Shown: in pieces, positions 1 to 9,285 of the stretch
Position numbering within the stretch: the first letter of the stretch is position 1
How the letters are laid out: every line of letters begins with the position of its first letter
Made by a program: the position numbers and the translations under genes
From: Mangrovimonas futianensis
Lineage (GTDB): Bacteria; Bacteroidota; Bacteroidia; Flavobacteriales; Flavobacteriaceae
DNA length: 64,000 nucleotides
Reading direction: 5' to 3'
NCBI RefSeq assembly: GCF_021245805.1
Contig: NZ_JAJJNF010000001.1
Span: 310,001-374,000, forward strand
Notes under the pieces: generated by a model
What the model was told of the DNA's origin: nothing
Seen by the model: the letters and a program-made list of their open reading frames with translations, nothing else
The model's database searches: none

Positions 1-869
1 GGCAGAAAAGTCATTTTATCGGCCTGATACATGGTCTTGTAAGCATCTGTAGCCATAGCCATAGCCTTTATATCTGATCGATCCTCTGCAACAGAAGTAT
101 CGTTGAAATCATTCAAGTTTTCAACTTGCAAGCTATCAGTAGGTTTATAAATGAGATCCTGATTTGCATCCATTAAAAATGCTAAATAATTGGAGCCATT
201 TTGGACATTGCTTTTTGCTATTTGAAGTTGGTTTTGGATTTCAGTAACGCGAACTTCAACGGCAAGTAAATCTGATTTTTGTAGGTAACCTTGATTAAAA
301 TTATCTGTTGCCATCTTATAATTAGCTTCTGCTGTTAGGAGTGCCTTTTCCAAAACCTCAATACCTTTATAAGCCAATTGCAATTGCATGTAGGCTTTAT
401 CAACTTCAAACACCATGTAATCTTCTGTGCGCTCTTGCTTTAAAGACATGGCGTCCATTTTAGATTTCGCCGCCTTCCGCTGGAGGAAACCATCCATATT
501 GATTAATGGTTGTTGGATTTCAAATTTGGTAGCGAAATTTTGAACCGCATCTGGATTATTTAAAAGGTCTGGATTAAAATCTGAAGCCGTCAAGATACCC
601 TGATTCAATTTTGACCCAAAAGCCATGAGAGGATTGGTAGTTGACAACCCAGTATGTGATGCTGTAATATTGGGAAGAAATACAGCATTGGTCTGTCTAA
701 AATCAGCCCTAGCCTGAATAAAATCTTCCTGAGACATTTTAAGGGTTTGGTTATTTTCTTTTACTGCCGTTTGGGCCTCCATTTTTGAGATTGCCACCCT
801 TTCCTGAGCATTCATATAGGAATATGAGATTATCAAGAGCAGTATTAATTTATAGGTATGATTCTTCAT
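1..869 (-). CDS. TolC-family outer membrane efflux protein (5' part, runs off the left edge)
   Basis: The gene starts at ATG 867-869 on the minus strand and stays open to the window edge, giving about 289 residues. The N-terminus (MKNHTYKLILLLIISYSYMNAQ) is a signal peptide ending just before ERVAIS. It is followed by TolC-like alpha-helical text: QTAVKENNQTLKMS, then FEIQQPLINMDGFLQRKAAK, AYMQLQLAYKGIEVLEKA and NQGYLQKSDLLAVEVRVTE. These are the coiled-coil helices and the Q-P-L strand typical of the OEP/TolC family, which forms the outer-membrane channel of RND or ABC efflux pumps. The partner pump genes would lie beyond the left edge. The gene is divergent from the TonB gene at 1049, with a palindrome-rich 179-bp spacer between them. 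The family call is firm; the substrate is unknown. Confidence 0.85.
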   Translation of the reverse strand, partial: MKNHTYKLILLLIISYSYMNAQERVAISKMEAQTAVKENNQTLKMSQEDFIQARADFRQTNAVFLPNITASHTGLSTTNPLMAFGSKLNQGILTASDFNPDLLNNPDAVQNFATKFEIQQPLINMDGFLQRKAAKSKMDAMSLKQERTEDYMVFEVDKAYMQLQLAYKGIEVLEKALLTAEANYKMATDNFNQGYLQKSDLLAVEVRVTEIQNQLQIAKSNVQNGSNYLAFLMDANQDLIYKPTDSLQVENLNDFNDTSVAEDRSDIKAMAMATDAYKTMYQADKMTFL

Positions 870-919
870 GTATCTTAAAATTTATAAAGCAAAAATACAT
901 TTGGCACTATCCGCTGTCA

Positions 920-1013
920 GTAACACATGTTACCTAAAACAAACCACTGTTTAGCAAGCCTTTAAAAATCCAACCTCATGACAAATGTCATATATTCCAC
1001 GAAAGCGTTTTCG
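920..1013. promoter_or_regulatory. Cluster of three inverted repeats between divergent tolC-like and tonB-like genes
   Basis: Three short palindromes sit in the divergent spacer: GTAACA-CA-TGTTAC at 920-933, ATGACA-AA-TGTCAT at 978-991, and CGAAA-GCGT-TTTCG at 1000-1013. A TAACTTTA box at 1014-1021 resembles the Bacteroidota -7 element. The first repeat lies 51 bp upstream of the efflux gene start and could bind a TetR-type repressor. The third looks like a LacI-family half-site pair. These are sequence observations only; no regulator gene is present nearby. Confidence 0.35.
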
Positions 1014-1048
1014 TAACTTTATATTAGAAAACAAAAACACTTTTAGTC

Positions 1049-1783
1049 ATGTTACCTAAAAAAAATCCAGAAGTAGAAATTGGCCGAAATAGCGGTTTGT
1101 ACTTCGCCATAGGGTTAAACATCATGCTATTATTTACCTATTTTGGTTTGAACTATAAATCCTATGAGAAAGACGTTTTGCTTGCCGACGTTTTACAAAT
1201 GGAGCAGCAATTTGAAGAAGACATACCAATTACCAACTTAAATACACCTCCACCTCCACCTCCACCACCAGCTGCTGCTGCACCTGAAATTATAAATGTG
1301 GTAGAAGATGTGGAAGAAGTACAGGAATCAATTATAGAAAGTACTGAATCCAATCAGTCTGATAAAATTGAAGAAAAGGTAGTACAAGTGGATGAAGTTG
1401 AAGTGGAAGAAGTAGAGGAAGAAATTGATGTTCCTTTTGCAATAGTTGAATCAGTTCCTATTTTCCCTGGTTGTGAAGGCAAAAGCAACCAAGATTTAAG
1501 AGCTTGCTTCCAATCTGGAGTTCTAGGCCATGTTAAAAAGAACTTCAAATATCCAGAAGTTGCTTTACAACTGGGTATGCATGGTAGAGTCATGGTAAGT
1601 TTTACAGTTGACAGGGACGGACATGTGTCTGCCATTAAAACCCGAGGTCCAGACAAAATTTTGGAAGAGGAAGCCAGACGAATCATTAGCCTATTGCCTG
1701 CCATGGAGCCAGGTAAACAGCGTGGCAAACCAGTAAAAGTAACTTTCGGATTGCCTATAAACTTTAAATATGTTCCCCAATAG
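1049..1783 (+). CDS. TonB-family energy transducer
   Basis: This 244-residue protein has a short cytoplasmic tail and one membrane anchor (about residues 17-37, GLYFAIGLNIMLLFTYFGLN). A proline/alanine run (eight Pro then four Ala, about 67-78) and a long acidic Val/Glu-rich periplasmic linker (about 80-128) follow. The C-terminal TonB domain carries VPIFPGCEG, then YPEVALQLGMHGRVMVSFTVDRDG and the closing VTFGLPINFKY. TonB proteins pass proton-motive force from ExbBD to outer-membrane receptors such as the SusC protein at 34006-37056, though any receptor could be its client. No exbB/exbD lies beside it. A strong terminator follows, so it appears monocistronic. The family assignment is secure. 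Confidence 0.9.
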   Translation: MLPKKNPEVEIGRNSGLYFAIGLNIMLLFTYFGLNYKSYEKDVLLADVLQMEQQFEEDIPITNLNTPPPPPPPPAAAAPEIINVVEDVEEVQESIIESTESNQSDKIEEKVVQVDEVEVEEVEEEIDVPFAIVESVPIFPGCEGKSNQDLRACFQSGVLGHVKKNFKYPEVALQLGMHGRVMVSFTVDRDGHVSAIKTRGPDKILEEEARRIISLLPAMEPGKQRGKPVKVTFGLPINFKYVPQ

Positions 1784-1815
1784 GGTAACTGGCAATATGT
1801 CGATTCGTTTTCTGC

Positions 1816-1848
1816 AAACCCATTAAGAAGTTCTTAATGGGTTTGTTT
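1816..1848 (+). terminator. Rho-independent terminator after the TonB gene
   Basis: A perfect 14-bp inverted repeat (AAACCCATTAAGAA at 1816-1829, complement at 1831-1844) is followed by a T-rich tract. It lies 32 nt past the TonB stop codon. Confidence 0.8.
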
Positions 1849-2069
1849 ATGATATCATAACATCCAAAATCAAATTTAAAACGTAATATGATCTAGCTAT
1901 CACATAATAAAAGAGCTTATTAAACGTTCAGTTTAAAGTTTGATAATTGGCAATTTAGATGTTTTAGGGTTAAACCCAAGTCGCAATCGATTTCTAATAA
2001 TTTAACGTTAATAAATTTTAATTTTTAAAAAATAATTTTATCATTGCACTAGTTTTTAATGAGTTATAG

Positions 2070-3065
2070 ATGATGAACAGACAAGAAAAAACGCGCCCCA
2101 GCACCAAATTTCACTTACTTTTTGTACTAGCCTTGGTAGCTTATTTGGCCATTTCATTTACTTCTACTTTTTCAAAAAATAGGTCTAACCTATCTGCTTT
2201 GAAAAAAATTGAATCATTAACTGAGGTCGATTATTCCCATTTGCCCATAGCTATCCCGGATGAAGATTTCAAGCCTTTGGACACCTATTCAAATAGTGAT
2301 CTAACATCTGCCTTACAAAATGAATTATTCAAAAACCACCAATGGAAACGATTAATCGACAGCAAAAAAATGTCTGTTGGCATTGTGGATTTAAATAATC
2401 CTTCTCAACCGCGATTTGCTTCCATTAACGGCAGTGAAATGATGTATGCTGCGAGCTTACCAAAAATTGCTGTATTACTTGCTGCTGAAGACGCTTTGGA
2501 AAGAGGTGAATTAATAGAAAATACGCAAATCAAAAACGATATGCGATTAATGATAAGCAAATCAAACAACCAGGCTACTACGCGCATGATTGATTTGTTA
2601 GGTTTCCAGAAAATTGCTGATGTATTAACATCAAAAAGATATCACTTTTATCAAGAAAATCACGGTGGTGGATTATGGGTAGGCAAGAGATATGCTGCCA
2701 GCGGACCGACAAACAGAGAACCTTTAAAGAATTTAAGTCATGCGGCAACCGCAGACCAAGTTTGTAGGTTTTACTATATGATGGTTAATGGAAAATTGGT
2801 CAATGAAGAGCGCTCCAAGCACATGCTTGAAATGATGGGCAATCCTGAATTACATCACAAATTTGTTAATACCCTTGAAAGAATAGCTCCAAGTGCACAG
2901 TTGTTCAGAAAATCGGGATCTTGGAGAAATTGGCATTCCGATTCCATTTTGGTTTGGGATAGTGAAAGAAAATATATTTTAGTAGCTTTGATAGAGAATG
3001 AAGGTGGCGAACAGATCATCAGAAATTTAGTAACCCCTATTGAAAGGGCTATCAATGCTAGTTAA
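2070..3065 (+). CDS. Membrane-anchored serine hydrolase, class A beta-lactamase-like
   Basis: This 331-residue protein has an N-terminal hydrophobic segment (about residues 15-33) and then a penicillin-binding/beta-lactamase fold. It shows a Ser-x-x-Lys motif (ASLPKIAVLL, about residue 130), a S-x-N motif (SKSNNQATTRM, about 165) and a KTG-like triad written KSG (FRKSGSWRNWHSD, about 280). This points to the family of periplasmic serine hydrolases near class A beta-lactamases. Whether it acts on beta-lactams, peptidoglycan or another ester is unknown; the lack of a clear omega-loop E-x-x-L-N makes an efficient beta-lactamase less likely. Two in-frame ATGs start the gene (2070 and 2073). Its stop lies 2 nt before the next gene, so the two are co-transcribed. 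Upstream are palindromes at 1920-1936 (TTAAAC-N5-GTTTAA) and 2002-2011 (TTAACGTTAA). Confidence 0.75.
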   Translation: MMNRQEKTRPSTKFHLLFVLALVAYLAISFTSTFSKNRSNLSALKKIESLTEVDYSHLPIAIPDEDFKPLDTYSNSDLTSALQNELFKNHQWKRLIDSKKMSVGIVDLNNPSQPRFASINGSEMMYAASLPKIAVLLAAEDALERGELIENTQIKNDMRLMISKSNNQATTRMIDLLGFQKIADVLTSKRYHFYQENHGGGLWVGKRYAASGPTNREPLKNLSHAATADQVCRFYYMMVNGKLVNEERSKHMLEMMGNPELHHKFVNTLERIAPSAQLFRKSGSWRNWHSDSILVWDSERKYILVALIENEGGEQIIRNLVTPIERAINAS

Positions 3066-3067
3066 CT

Positions 3068-5923
3068 ATGCCAACAACACCTAAAAGGTTAACTTTATAC
3101 CTTTTAAAAGTATTTGATATTACTGAAGATGAGCTGCAAAAAACCCTGTTATTGCAGCTCAATATTTTTCTAATCTTAACAACCCTCCTCATTGTTAAGC
3201 CTACTATTAATTCCCTATTCTTATCAGAACTTTCGGCCAGTGCATTACCTGCAGGTTATGTTTTAACAGCTATATTTGCCATCATTGGCTCTTTTTTTTA
3301 CGATAAAGCCTTAGCTCATTTTTCCCTAAACAAAATCATCATAAGGACCTTAATAGGTTCCATTATCACCTTGGTCTTATTTTGTTTGGCCCTCAATTTT
3401 AAACTTAAATTAGGGCTTTTACTTTACATTCCCTATATCTGGGTTGCCATATATGGCCTTTTAACAACTTCTCAATTTTGGATTTTAGCCAACATCGTTT
3501 ACAACGCTAGAGAAGCTAAACGCGTTTTTGGATTTATTGGAGCTGGAGCCATTGCTGGAGGCATTTTTGGAGGCTATTTGACTAGTGCTCTTTCAAGCTT
3601 CGTGAGTTCTGAAAACCTCTTATTGGTAGCTGCCTTTTTGCTTTTTTGGTGTATACCCATCACCAAATTCATTTGGAGTAAGGAAGTTGTTAGATTAAGC
3701 CATTATCAATTAGCACATTTAAAAAGTGAGCATATTGAGAAATCTCCTTTTAAAATGATTAAATCCTCTCCTCTTTTGAGTTCTATTGGGATTGTCATTG
3801 GAATTGGAGTTATTGTTGCTAAACTAGTAGATTATCAATACAGTCATTTTGCATCGGAAATAATAACAGACAAACAAGAACTTACTGCCTTTTTTGCTTT
3901 TTGGCTTTCTACCTTAAGTGTTATTTCCCTTTTGGTTCAGTTGTTTTTGACTAATCGAATTGTAGGAAGGTTAGGAGTTGGCAAGTCCCTTTTATGGTTA
4001 CCTACAGGAATCTTAATTGGCTCTGTATTGCTTTTGTTTTTTCCAGAATTGTGGGTTGTCATCTTTATTAAAATAGCAGACGGAAGCTTAAAACAATCTG
4101 TAAATAAAGCGGCCACTGAGCTTTTAATGATTCCCGTTCCTCTTGAAGTTAAAAAGAAGACAAAAACCTTTATAGATGTTGTAATCGATAGTATTGCAAC
4201 TGGTATTGCTGGTTTTCTCCTCATGTTTGTGATACATGTCTTTAAAGGCTCTTATTTCTTTGTAAGCATCTTAACAACTATATTTATTTTAGTTTGGATG
4301 TTTTTTATTTTCAGACTTAAAAAGGAATACATCAATGCCTTTAAATCGCTTTTAGAAAGGCCACACTCTAAAAGCAAAAAGCTGGAACAACCTAAAAAAG
4401 AGGTGCCTGTAAACACCATTGTTGGCTCTATAAAAAACGTGTTCAAAAACGGAAACGAGTCCCAAATCCTTCACATGCTCCATCGCACTTTAGAGACGCC
4501 TGACGAACGTTTTTTTGAAGATTTAAAAAATCTCCTTAACCATGATTCAGAAGCTGTAAGAGCATTAGCTATTGAAAACCTTTACTTTCTAAAAACTGAT
4601 GATTTAAGTTCATTAATTGAGCCCTTGATTTTTGAAGAGGATCAAGAAATAACTACTCATGCACTTCGGTATATTATTAAGAATAAACCATCGGAAGCTT
4701 CAAATATTTTCAATAAATATTCCAAAATAAAGGACGATGAGTCCATAGAGAACGCTGTTCTTATTGCACTGTCTCAAGAATTACACAATAGTCCCACACT
4801 CCAGAAAAAATTTAATTTCACATCCACCTTAGAGGAAGCCGTTAATGAATGGATTCATTTTGAAGAAGGCCCAATAAAAACCAATAAGTTAAAAACCATT
4901 CTGGAAGTCATCGGCAATATTAAGACCAAAGAGTTCTATTCTATTATCACTCAATCGCTCGCTTCAAACCAAAATGATATTGTGATTCAGGCCTTAATTT
5001 CAGTTAAAGAAATAAAATCAAAAGATTTCATTGACCCCATGCTATCTAGACTTTGGGAAAAAACATTAAGAGATGAATTATTTGATGCCTTACATGCCTA
5101 TGGGGAAGGCATCATCGATTATTTGACTAAATGTATTTTAGACGATAAAATATCTTTAAAAAATAGCCAATTCATTCCAAAAGTGATTGAGCAGTTTGAA
5201 TCCCAAAAAGCAATAAATGCTTTAATCAAATTGATAGACACCACAGAACATTCTGTTTCCATTGAGGCTATTGAGTCCTTGAAACGGCTTAAATGGAAGC
5301 ATAAAAACCTAAAAGTAAGGGATGGTTTTGTGATTGGCAAAATATTAGATGAATGCCAAGTGTATCAAAATATCTTATCGTCTTTACATTCGCAAATTAT
5401 AATTAGCTACAAGGAAGCCAAAATTAATACCTCTCAGGAAATAGCAGCTAGAAAAGGATTGATGCAAATACTGGAACAACGTTTGGACAGGCAATTACAT
5501 CGTATTTTTAGTTTTTTAGGTATAAAATACTTGCCAGAAGATATAGATCCTTTGTTGGATATCATTCGTTCTGGAGAGGAAGAACAACGCGCCTATGCCA
5601 TCGAGTTTTTGGACAATCTCCTCAATATTGATTTGAAAAAGGAATTAATACCAATTGCTGAATCTGCCTTTATCGATAACGAGATTTCTGAAGATATTAT
5701 TAAAAAACTAAACTTACAGGTTTACAGTGAGTACAAATGTTACCAAATTCTTCTGGAACGGCATGATATTAAAATTAAGCATGCTGTTCTTTACTTGATA
5801 GAAAAATCTGGTGAAAAACGTTTCATACCATTGGTCAAAATAGTACTAAACGACCCAAGTAAATTAATTAGAGAACAAGCTCTCCAAACCTTAAATATTT
5901 TGGATAATCAGCCCAATTTATAA
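3068..5923 (+). CDS. ATP/ADP-translocase-like membrane carrier fused to a HEAT-repeat domain
   Basis: This 951-residue protein has two halves. Residues about 25-430 hold roughly ten to twelve membrane helices with MFS/NTP-carrier features: LIVKPTINSLFLSE, a VYNAREAKRVFGFIGAGAIAGGIFGG segment, and KIADGSLKQSVNKAATELLMIPVP, which resembles the conserved region of plastid/rickettsial nucleotide translocase-like proteins. Residues about 450-945 are soluble alpha-alpha repeats of the HEAT type (for example DSEAVRALAIENL, then DPSKLIREQALQTL near the end). Such carriers fused to HEAT or cyclic-nucleotide domains occur in Bacteroidota, but their substrates are mostly unproven. The gene is 2 nt downstream of the serine hydrolase. 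It converges with the exported dikinase gene, overlapping it by 6 nt. A nucleotide substrate is inference. Confidence 0.7.
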   Translation: MPTTPKRLTLYLLKVFDITEDELQKTLLLQLNIFLILTTLLIVKPTINSLFLSELSASALPAGYVLTAIFAIIGSFFYDKALAHFSLNKIIIRTLIGSIITLVLFCLALNFKLKLGLLLYIPYIWVAIYGLLTTSQFWILANIVYNAREAKRVFGFIGAGAIAGGIFGGYLTSALSSFVSSENLLLVAAFLLFWCIPITKFIWSKEVVRLSHYQLAHLKSEHIEKSPFKMIKSSPLLSSIGIVIGIGVIVAKLVDYQYSHFASEIITDKQELTAFFAFWLSTLSVISLLVQLFLTNRIVGRLGVGKSLLWLPTGILIGSVLLLFFPELWVVIFIKIADGSLKQSVNKAATELLMIPVPLEVKKKTKTFIDVVIDSIATGIAGFLLMFVIHVFKGSYFFVSILTTIFILVWMFFIFRLKKEYINAFKSLLERPHSKSKKLEQPKKEVPVNTIVGSIKNVFKNGNESQILHMLHRTLETPDERFFEDLKNLLNHDSEAVRALAIENLYFLKTDDLSSLIEPLIFEEDQEITTHALRYIIKNKPSEASNIFNKYSKIKDDESIENAVLIALSQELHNSPTLQKKFNFTSTLEEAVNEWIHFEEGPIKTNKLKTILEVIGNIKTKEFYSIITQSLASNQNDIVIQALISVKEIKSKDFIDPMLSRLWEKTLRDELFDALHAYGEGIIDYLTKCILDDKISLKNSQFIPKVIEQFESQKAINALIKLIDTTEHSVSIEAIESLKRLKWKHKNLKVRDGFVIGKILDECQVYQNILSSLHSQIIISYKEAKINTSQEIAARKGLMQILEQRLDRQLHRIFSFLGIKYLPEDIDPLLDIIRSGEEEQRAYAIEFLDNLLNIDLKKELIPIAESAFIDNEISEDIIKKLNLQVYSEYKCYQILLERHDIKIKHAVLYLIEKSGEKRFIPLVKIVLNDPSKLIREQALQTLNILDNQPNL

Positions 5924-8806
5924 GCTGACATCCAAAGCAATTTCTTTATTCAAATCAACATCAGGGGTGATAGATTGCAGATAATCTGAACTCAATGCAT
6001 TTTTATTCTCTACAAATGGCCTCACTTGAAATAGCCATATTTTATTTTCCTTAAACCCTAACTCCACATCAAATGGTCCATGGATTCCCTTGGCTTCCAT
6101 TTTTGATTCCAATTCTTCTCTAAATAAATTAAGTTGTTTGATATTCTGAACACTTAATATGGGGGTTTCAAACGTAGTCATCTTGGTTTCGATACCGCCC
6201 TCTTCTAATAATGATTTGTAAAAAGGTTCCCTTGCTGGCGCAATCAAATGGAACTCACCTTGATGTTTGACAGTCCATGTTTCAGCAGCCTGACCATCAA
6301 CAGCACCGCCCACGCCTTTACTAAAAGCCACGGTTACTTCATCTGTTTTTCCGGTGGTGACCCCCTTCGTTATCATGACACCAGAATAATCATTGTTAAC
6401 ACCCGGGATTACTACAATGGATGGATATACATTTTCTGGATTGTTCAAAAGCTTTTGTCGCCATTTAAAGCTACGTTCCGTATAAGGGGAAGCCCAGACT
6501 GTTTTAATTCCATTTAGAATTTTCTCCTTTTCAAGGACATTAAATAAAGTTAAATTTAATCCTGCGCCCGTAAAATTCCCAAGATCTTCCATATTGGTAT
6601 CACTTCTTAAAAATACGGCTTGCTCCCCAAAAGGAACTCCCAAAATACTATCAAAGGAGCGATTAATATCTTTTAGAAAACTATCTTTTAAAGACATTTG
6701 ACTTATCAATTGTCTTAAGTTTTCCAATTCTGAAAGTTGATACGCTTCAATATTAGCATCGGTCTCTCCTGAAGACTTCATATTTTCAGCCTTAGCAAAA
6801 ATACCGTTCAAATAATCCCAATAGGTTTGTTGTTCTCCTGGAATGGTTTGTTTCATGTGATCCAGAAAAATCCCAAACGGTATGACAAATCCCTCAACCA
6901 CATCATCGGGAAAATTTTCTTTCAATTCTCCCAAATTTGCTGCCTTTGGTCCGCAATAGATTCCTGAGGATTTGGCATTTAATTCCCTTAGATTGATAAT
7001 GGTTGTGCGATCTAATTTGATCTTATCTGTAGGAACCGTTATCATATTGGTATTTCGCTCCTTCTTTTCAAAAAGCTTCCGTTCGACTTCCGTCATATCC
7101 TTTTCCAATTTCATTATGACGTTCCCTTTATTGGAAACAGCATAAAAAACCGTTTGACCGTCAAAGGCTTTTAAGGTATTCACATTATCGCTGGATAAGG
7201 AGGTATTGGGGATTCCTAGATTTCTTGCTAATAACTGAAGATGTGAAACCAAATTACCTTCTGAAACATTTAAAATACCAGCTACAGGTTTCAAATCGGA
7301 TGGTGGTCTCGCAAATACATAAATATGATTGGGATTAACGCTTAAATCTTCTGCCGAACCTTCAACCACGACCAACTTCCCATAAGCATACCCCGGATTT
7401 AACCCATGTAAATGACTTTGGTTGGAAATATCTAAAACTTGATTACTTAAAGAAGACTGTTCGGTAATAAACTGTCCTAGTTTTCCAATACTATTGCCAA
7501 GATATAAGGCCACCGAACCTCTAATACGGTCATCTAAAAAACTATGAACCAAAGGCTCAAATCCTTCATAAAGCTCTACTATTGGATTAAAAACCGCATT
7601 ATTTTTACCTGTGCCCCATTCCAATTGATTTCGAGCAGCTACTAAAAAAGCATTGAGTTCTTCCAAGGTGGTATTTTTACCATCCACCGTACTCAAACTG
7701 GTTTGTAGCATCTCCCATTCCCAAGTTTCAGTGTACCCAGAAGCCGCAGATGCAGTGCTTAAATAACATATTTTATCGGTTAGGGTTGTTACATCATCAT
7801 CGGGATATTCATCAATTTGTTTGGTAATTAGAGACTCTAGTTTTAAGGAAAGATCAAACAAAGCTAACCTACCTGCAACATTCTTTTCTTCTAAAATATG
7901 TTCTCGAATAAACCACATTAACTCTGAGGCACCCTGTATTTTCATTTGGGCGCTTTCGTTTTGATATAAAGAAATATAATTTTCAATCTGATTTCGAATT
8001 TGTTCTTCTTCAACATCCTGGAGATACTTCGTAAGAGACTCCACTTCAACTGGTTTAAAATATTCCTTCATGGTTTTAACCAGTTTATTAATTTGCTTGT
8101 TCAATTCTGGAGTCAAATTGGCAGCCTGCTTTTCCTTAAATGCCAATACATCTTGGATATCTGCTACTTGTGGCTGACCATGAATTTTGATTCTTAAATT
8201 CATAAAAGGCTCAAATTCATCCGCAATGGATTTAGATTCGCTTCGCATACGTAGCGTCACATTATCATCGCCAATATGTGGAATGTCTTTGATAGCTTGT
8301 CTCACAAAATAAAAGTGCTTCGCTATGTTTTCATCCTCTTTCAACAACCAATGAAAAAAATCTATTCCCCAAGCTGCTTCATCTTCTGCCTGAATAGCTC
8401 CTCTATAATACTGTCCCCGTCTATTTACCCAACCATCATCTACCGATTTTAGGTATTTTTCAATCATGTATTGTTTGATTCTTGAGTGGTAATTCTCCTG
8501 ATCCCAAAATTCATCAAACGAGGTATAAGCAAGAATTTGTCCAAGAAAAATATGGCTCTTGTCACCCAAACCTTCCACCTCATCCTTATAGCGTGCATGT
8601 TGAATCCCTCCCTCCTCGCAGGGTTCTTTGGGCATTTGAATGGTGCTATCATCACAAAACCAACGAATATCTTTATAAGGACCTCTTGGATCCTTTTTAT
8701 ATTTGGAAATTAGGGATTTAACATGCTTATTATCAATCTGATAGGATGAATTTTGCGAAAATGCAATAAAAGGAATAAGTAAGGTGAAGATTAAAAGTGG
8801 CCTCAT
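5918..8806 (-). CDS. Exported PEP synthase / pyruvate-phosphate-dikinase-like protein with GWD-type domain order
   Basis: This 962-residue protein begins with a clear signal peptide (MRPLLIFTLLIPFIAFSQ). Residues about 20-440 are a helical region I do not recognise. A swivelling phosphohistidine domain follows (about 450-560), with SEGNLVSHLQLLARNLGIPN and His522 in the position of the phospho-acceptor. A PPDK_N-type ATP-grasp domain is C-terminal: GPKAANLGEL near 617, FLRSDTNMEDLGNFTGAG near 731, and ELGFKENKIWLFQVRPF near 919. Classical PEP synthase has the ATP-grasp first; this order matches alpha-glucan water dikinases. No PEP/pyruvate-binding TIM barrel is present. If active it would transfer phosphate from ATP to an unknown acceptor, but ATP is not expected outside the cytoplasm. 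It may instead be a binding or vestigial protein. Confidence 0.75.
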   Translation of the reverse strand: MRPLLIFTLLIPFIAFSQNSSYQIDNKHVKSLISKYKKDPRGPYKDIRWFCDDSTIQMPKEPCEEGGIQHARYKDEVEGLGDKSHIFLGQILAYTSFDEFWDQENYHSRIKQYMIEKYLKSVDDGWVNRRGQYYRGAIQAEDEAAWGIDFFHWLLKEDENIAKHFYFVRQAIKDIPHIGDDNVTLRMRSESKSIADEFEPFMNLRIKIHGQPQVADIQDVLAFKEKQAANLTPELNKQINKLVKTMKEYFKPVEVESLTKYLQDVEEEQIRNQIENYISLYQNESAQMKIQGASELMWFIREHILEEKNVAGRLALFDLSLKLESLITKQIDEYPDDDVTTLTDKICYLSTASAASGYTETWEWEMLQTSLSTVDGKNTTLEELNAFLVAARNQLEWGTGKNNAVFNPIVELYEGFEPLVHSFLDDRIRGSVALYLGNSIGKLGQFITEQSSLSNQVLDISNQSHLHGLNPGYAYGKLVVVEGSAEDLSVNPNHIYVFARPPSDLKPVAGILNVSEGNLVSHLQLLARNLGIPNTSLSSDNVNTLKAFDGQTVFYAVSNKGNVIMKLEKDMTEVERKLFEKKERNTNMITVPTDKIKLDRTTIINLRELNAKSSGIYCGPKAANLGELKENFPDDVVEGFVIPFGIFLDHMKQTIPGEQQTYWDYLNGIFAKAENMKSSGETDANIEAYQLSELENLRQLISQMSLKDSFLKDINRSFDSILGVPFGEQAVFLRSDTNMEDLGNFTGAGLNLTLFNVLEKEKILNGIKTVWASPYTERSFKWRQKLLNNPENVYPSIVVIPGVNNDYSGVMITKGVTTGKTDEVTVAFSKGVGGAVDGQAAETWTVKHQGEFHLIAPAREPFYKSLLEEGGIETKMTTFETPILSVQNIKQLNLFREELESKMEAKGIHGPFDVELGFKENKIWLFQVRPFVENKNALSSDYLQSITPDVDLNKEIALDVSL

Positions 8807-8905
8807 TGATTTTATTTTGATGGAAATCTAAATTACAAATTAAATGTTTGATTTAATACTCTAAACGATTAATTATTAATGGAAAGAGACGAGTAGACTC
8901 CAATA

Positions 8906-8936
8906 AAAAAGAGGGTTGCTTTACAACCCTCTTTTT
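8906..8936 (-). terminator. Strong bidirectional hairpin terminator inside the divergent spacer
   Basis: The stem AAAAAGAGGGTTG (8906-8918) pairs perfectly with 8924-8936 around a 5-nt loop. The U tract is longer when read on the minus strand. It lies 100 nt upstream of the dikinase start codon, so it would stop a minus-strand leader before that gene. Confidence 0.65.
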
Positions 8937-9035
8937 CCCAAAACCTCATCAAACAAAAATTAGCCTTTGTTGAATTCTTTATTTTTCCACTAGAAATAAA
9001 GTCACTTTAAAAAAAGCCAATTAATGACAAATAAA

Positions 9036-9071
9036 CTACAGTATAAAATTGGCAACGTGGCCAAACTGTAG
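9036..9071. other. Nested inverted repeat, possible structured RNA
   Basis: The outer arms are CTACAGT (9036-9042) and ACTGTAG (9065-9071). The inner arms are TTGGC (9049-9053) and GCCAA (9060-9064), closing an AACGTG loop, with a one-sided 6-nt bulge. This folds as a 12-bp interrupted stem-loop. Its function is unknown. Confidence 0.4.
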
Positions 9072-9285
9072 AGTGGATATGAAAATTGAATTTTTATTTT
9101 TCCTTAACCACAGTGTAAAAATACAACCAGAATATCTATCAAAACATGACATTTGTCAACTTCTCAATTTTTTTTAAAATTTTTATCTAAAAATTATAAA
9201 CCCTGTATTTTCGAGCTTTTTAAAACAAAATACTTATCATTTTAGCTTTCATATTTTCACAGAACTAGGTTATTTCCTATCTTTA

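Noticed and set aside
1000..1013. CRE-like site CGAAAGCGTTTTCG as evidence of CcpA-type control
   Set aside because: CcpA is absent from Bacteroidota and no LacI-family gene is in the window; kept only as an inverted repeat.
1237..1282. Trinucleotide repeat (CCA/CCT then GCT) as possible phase-variation tract
   Set aside because: A unit of three cannot shift the frame; it only encodes the Pro/Ala linker usual in TonB proteins.
1162..1353. Open frame on the minus strand rich in Gly and Ser
   Set aside because: It is the antisense image of the Pro/Ala and acidic repeats in the TonB linker.
8464..8721. Several overlapping open frames on both strands
   Set aside because: They lie inside the dikinase gene, whose signal peptide and domains are clear, and have no recognisable protein features.
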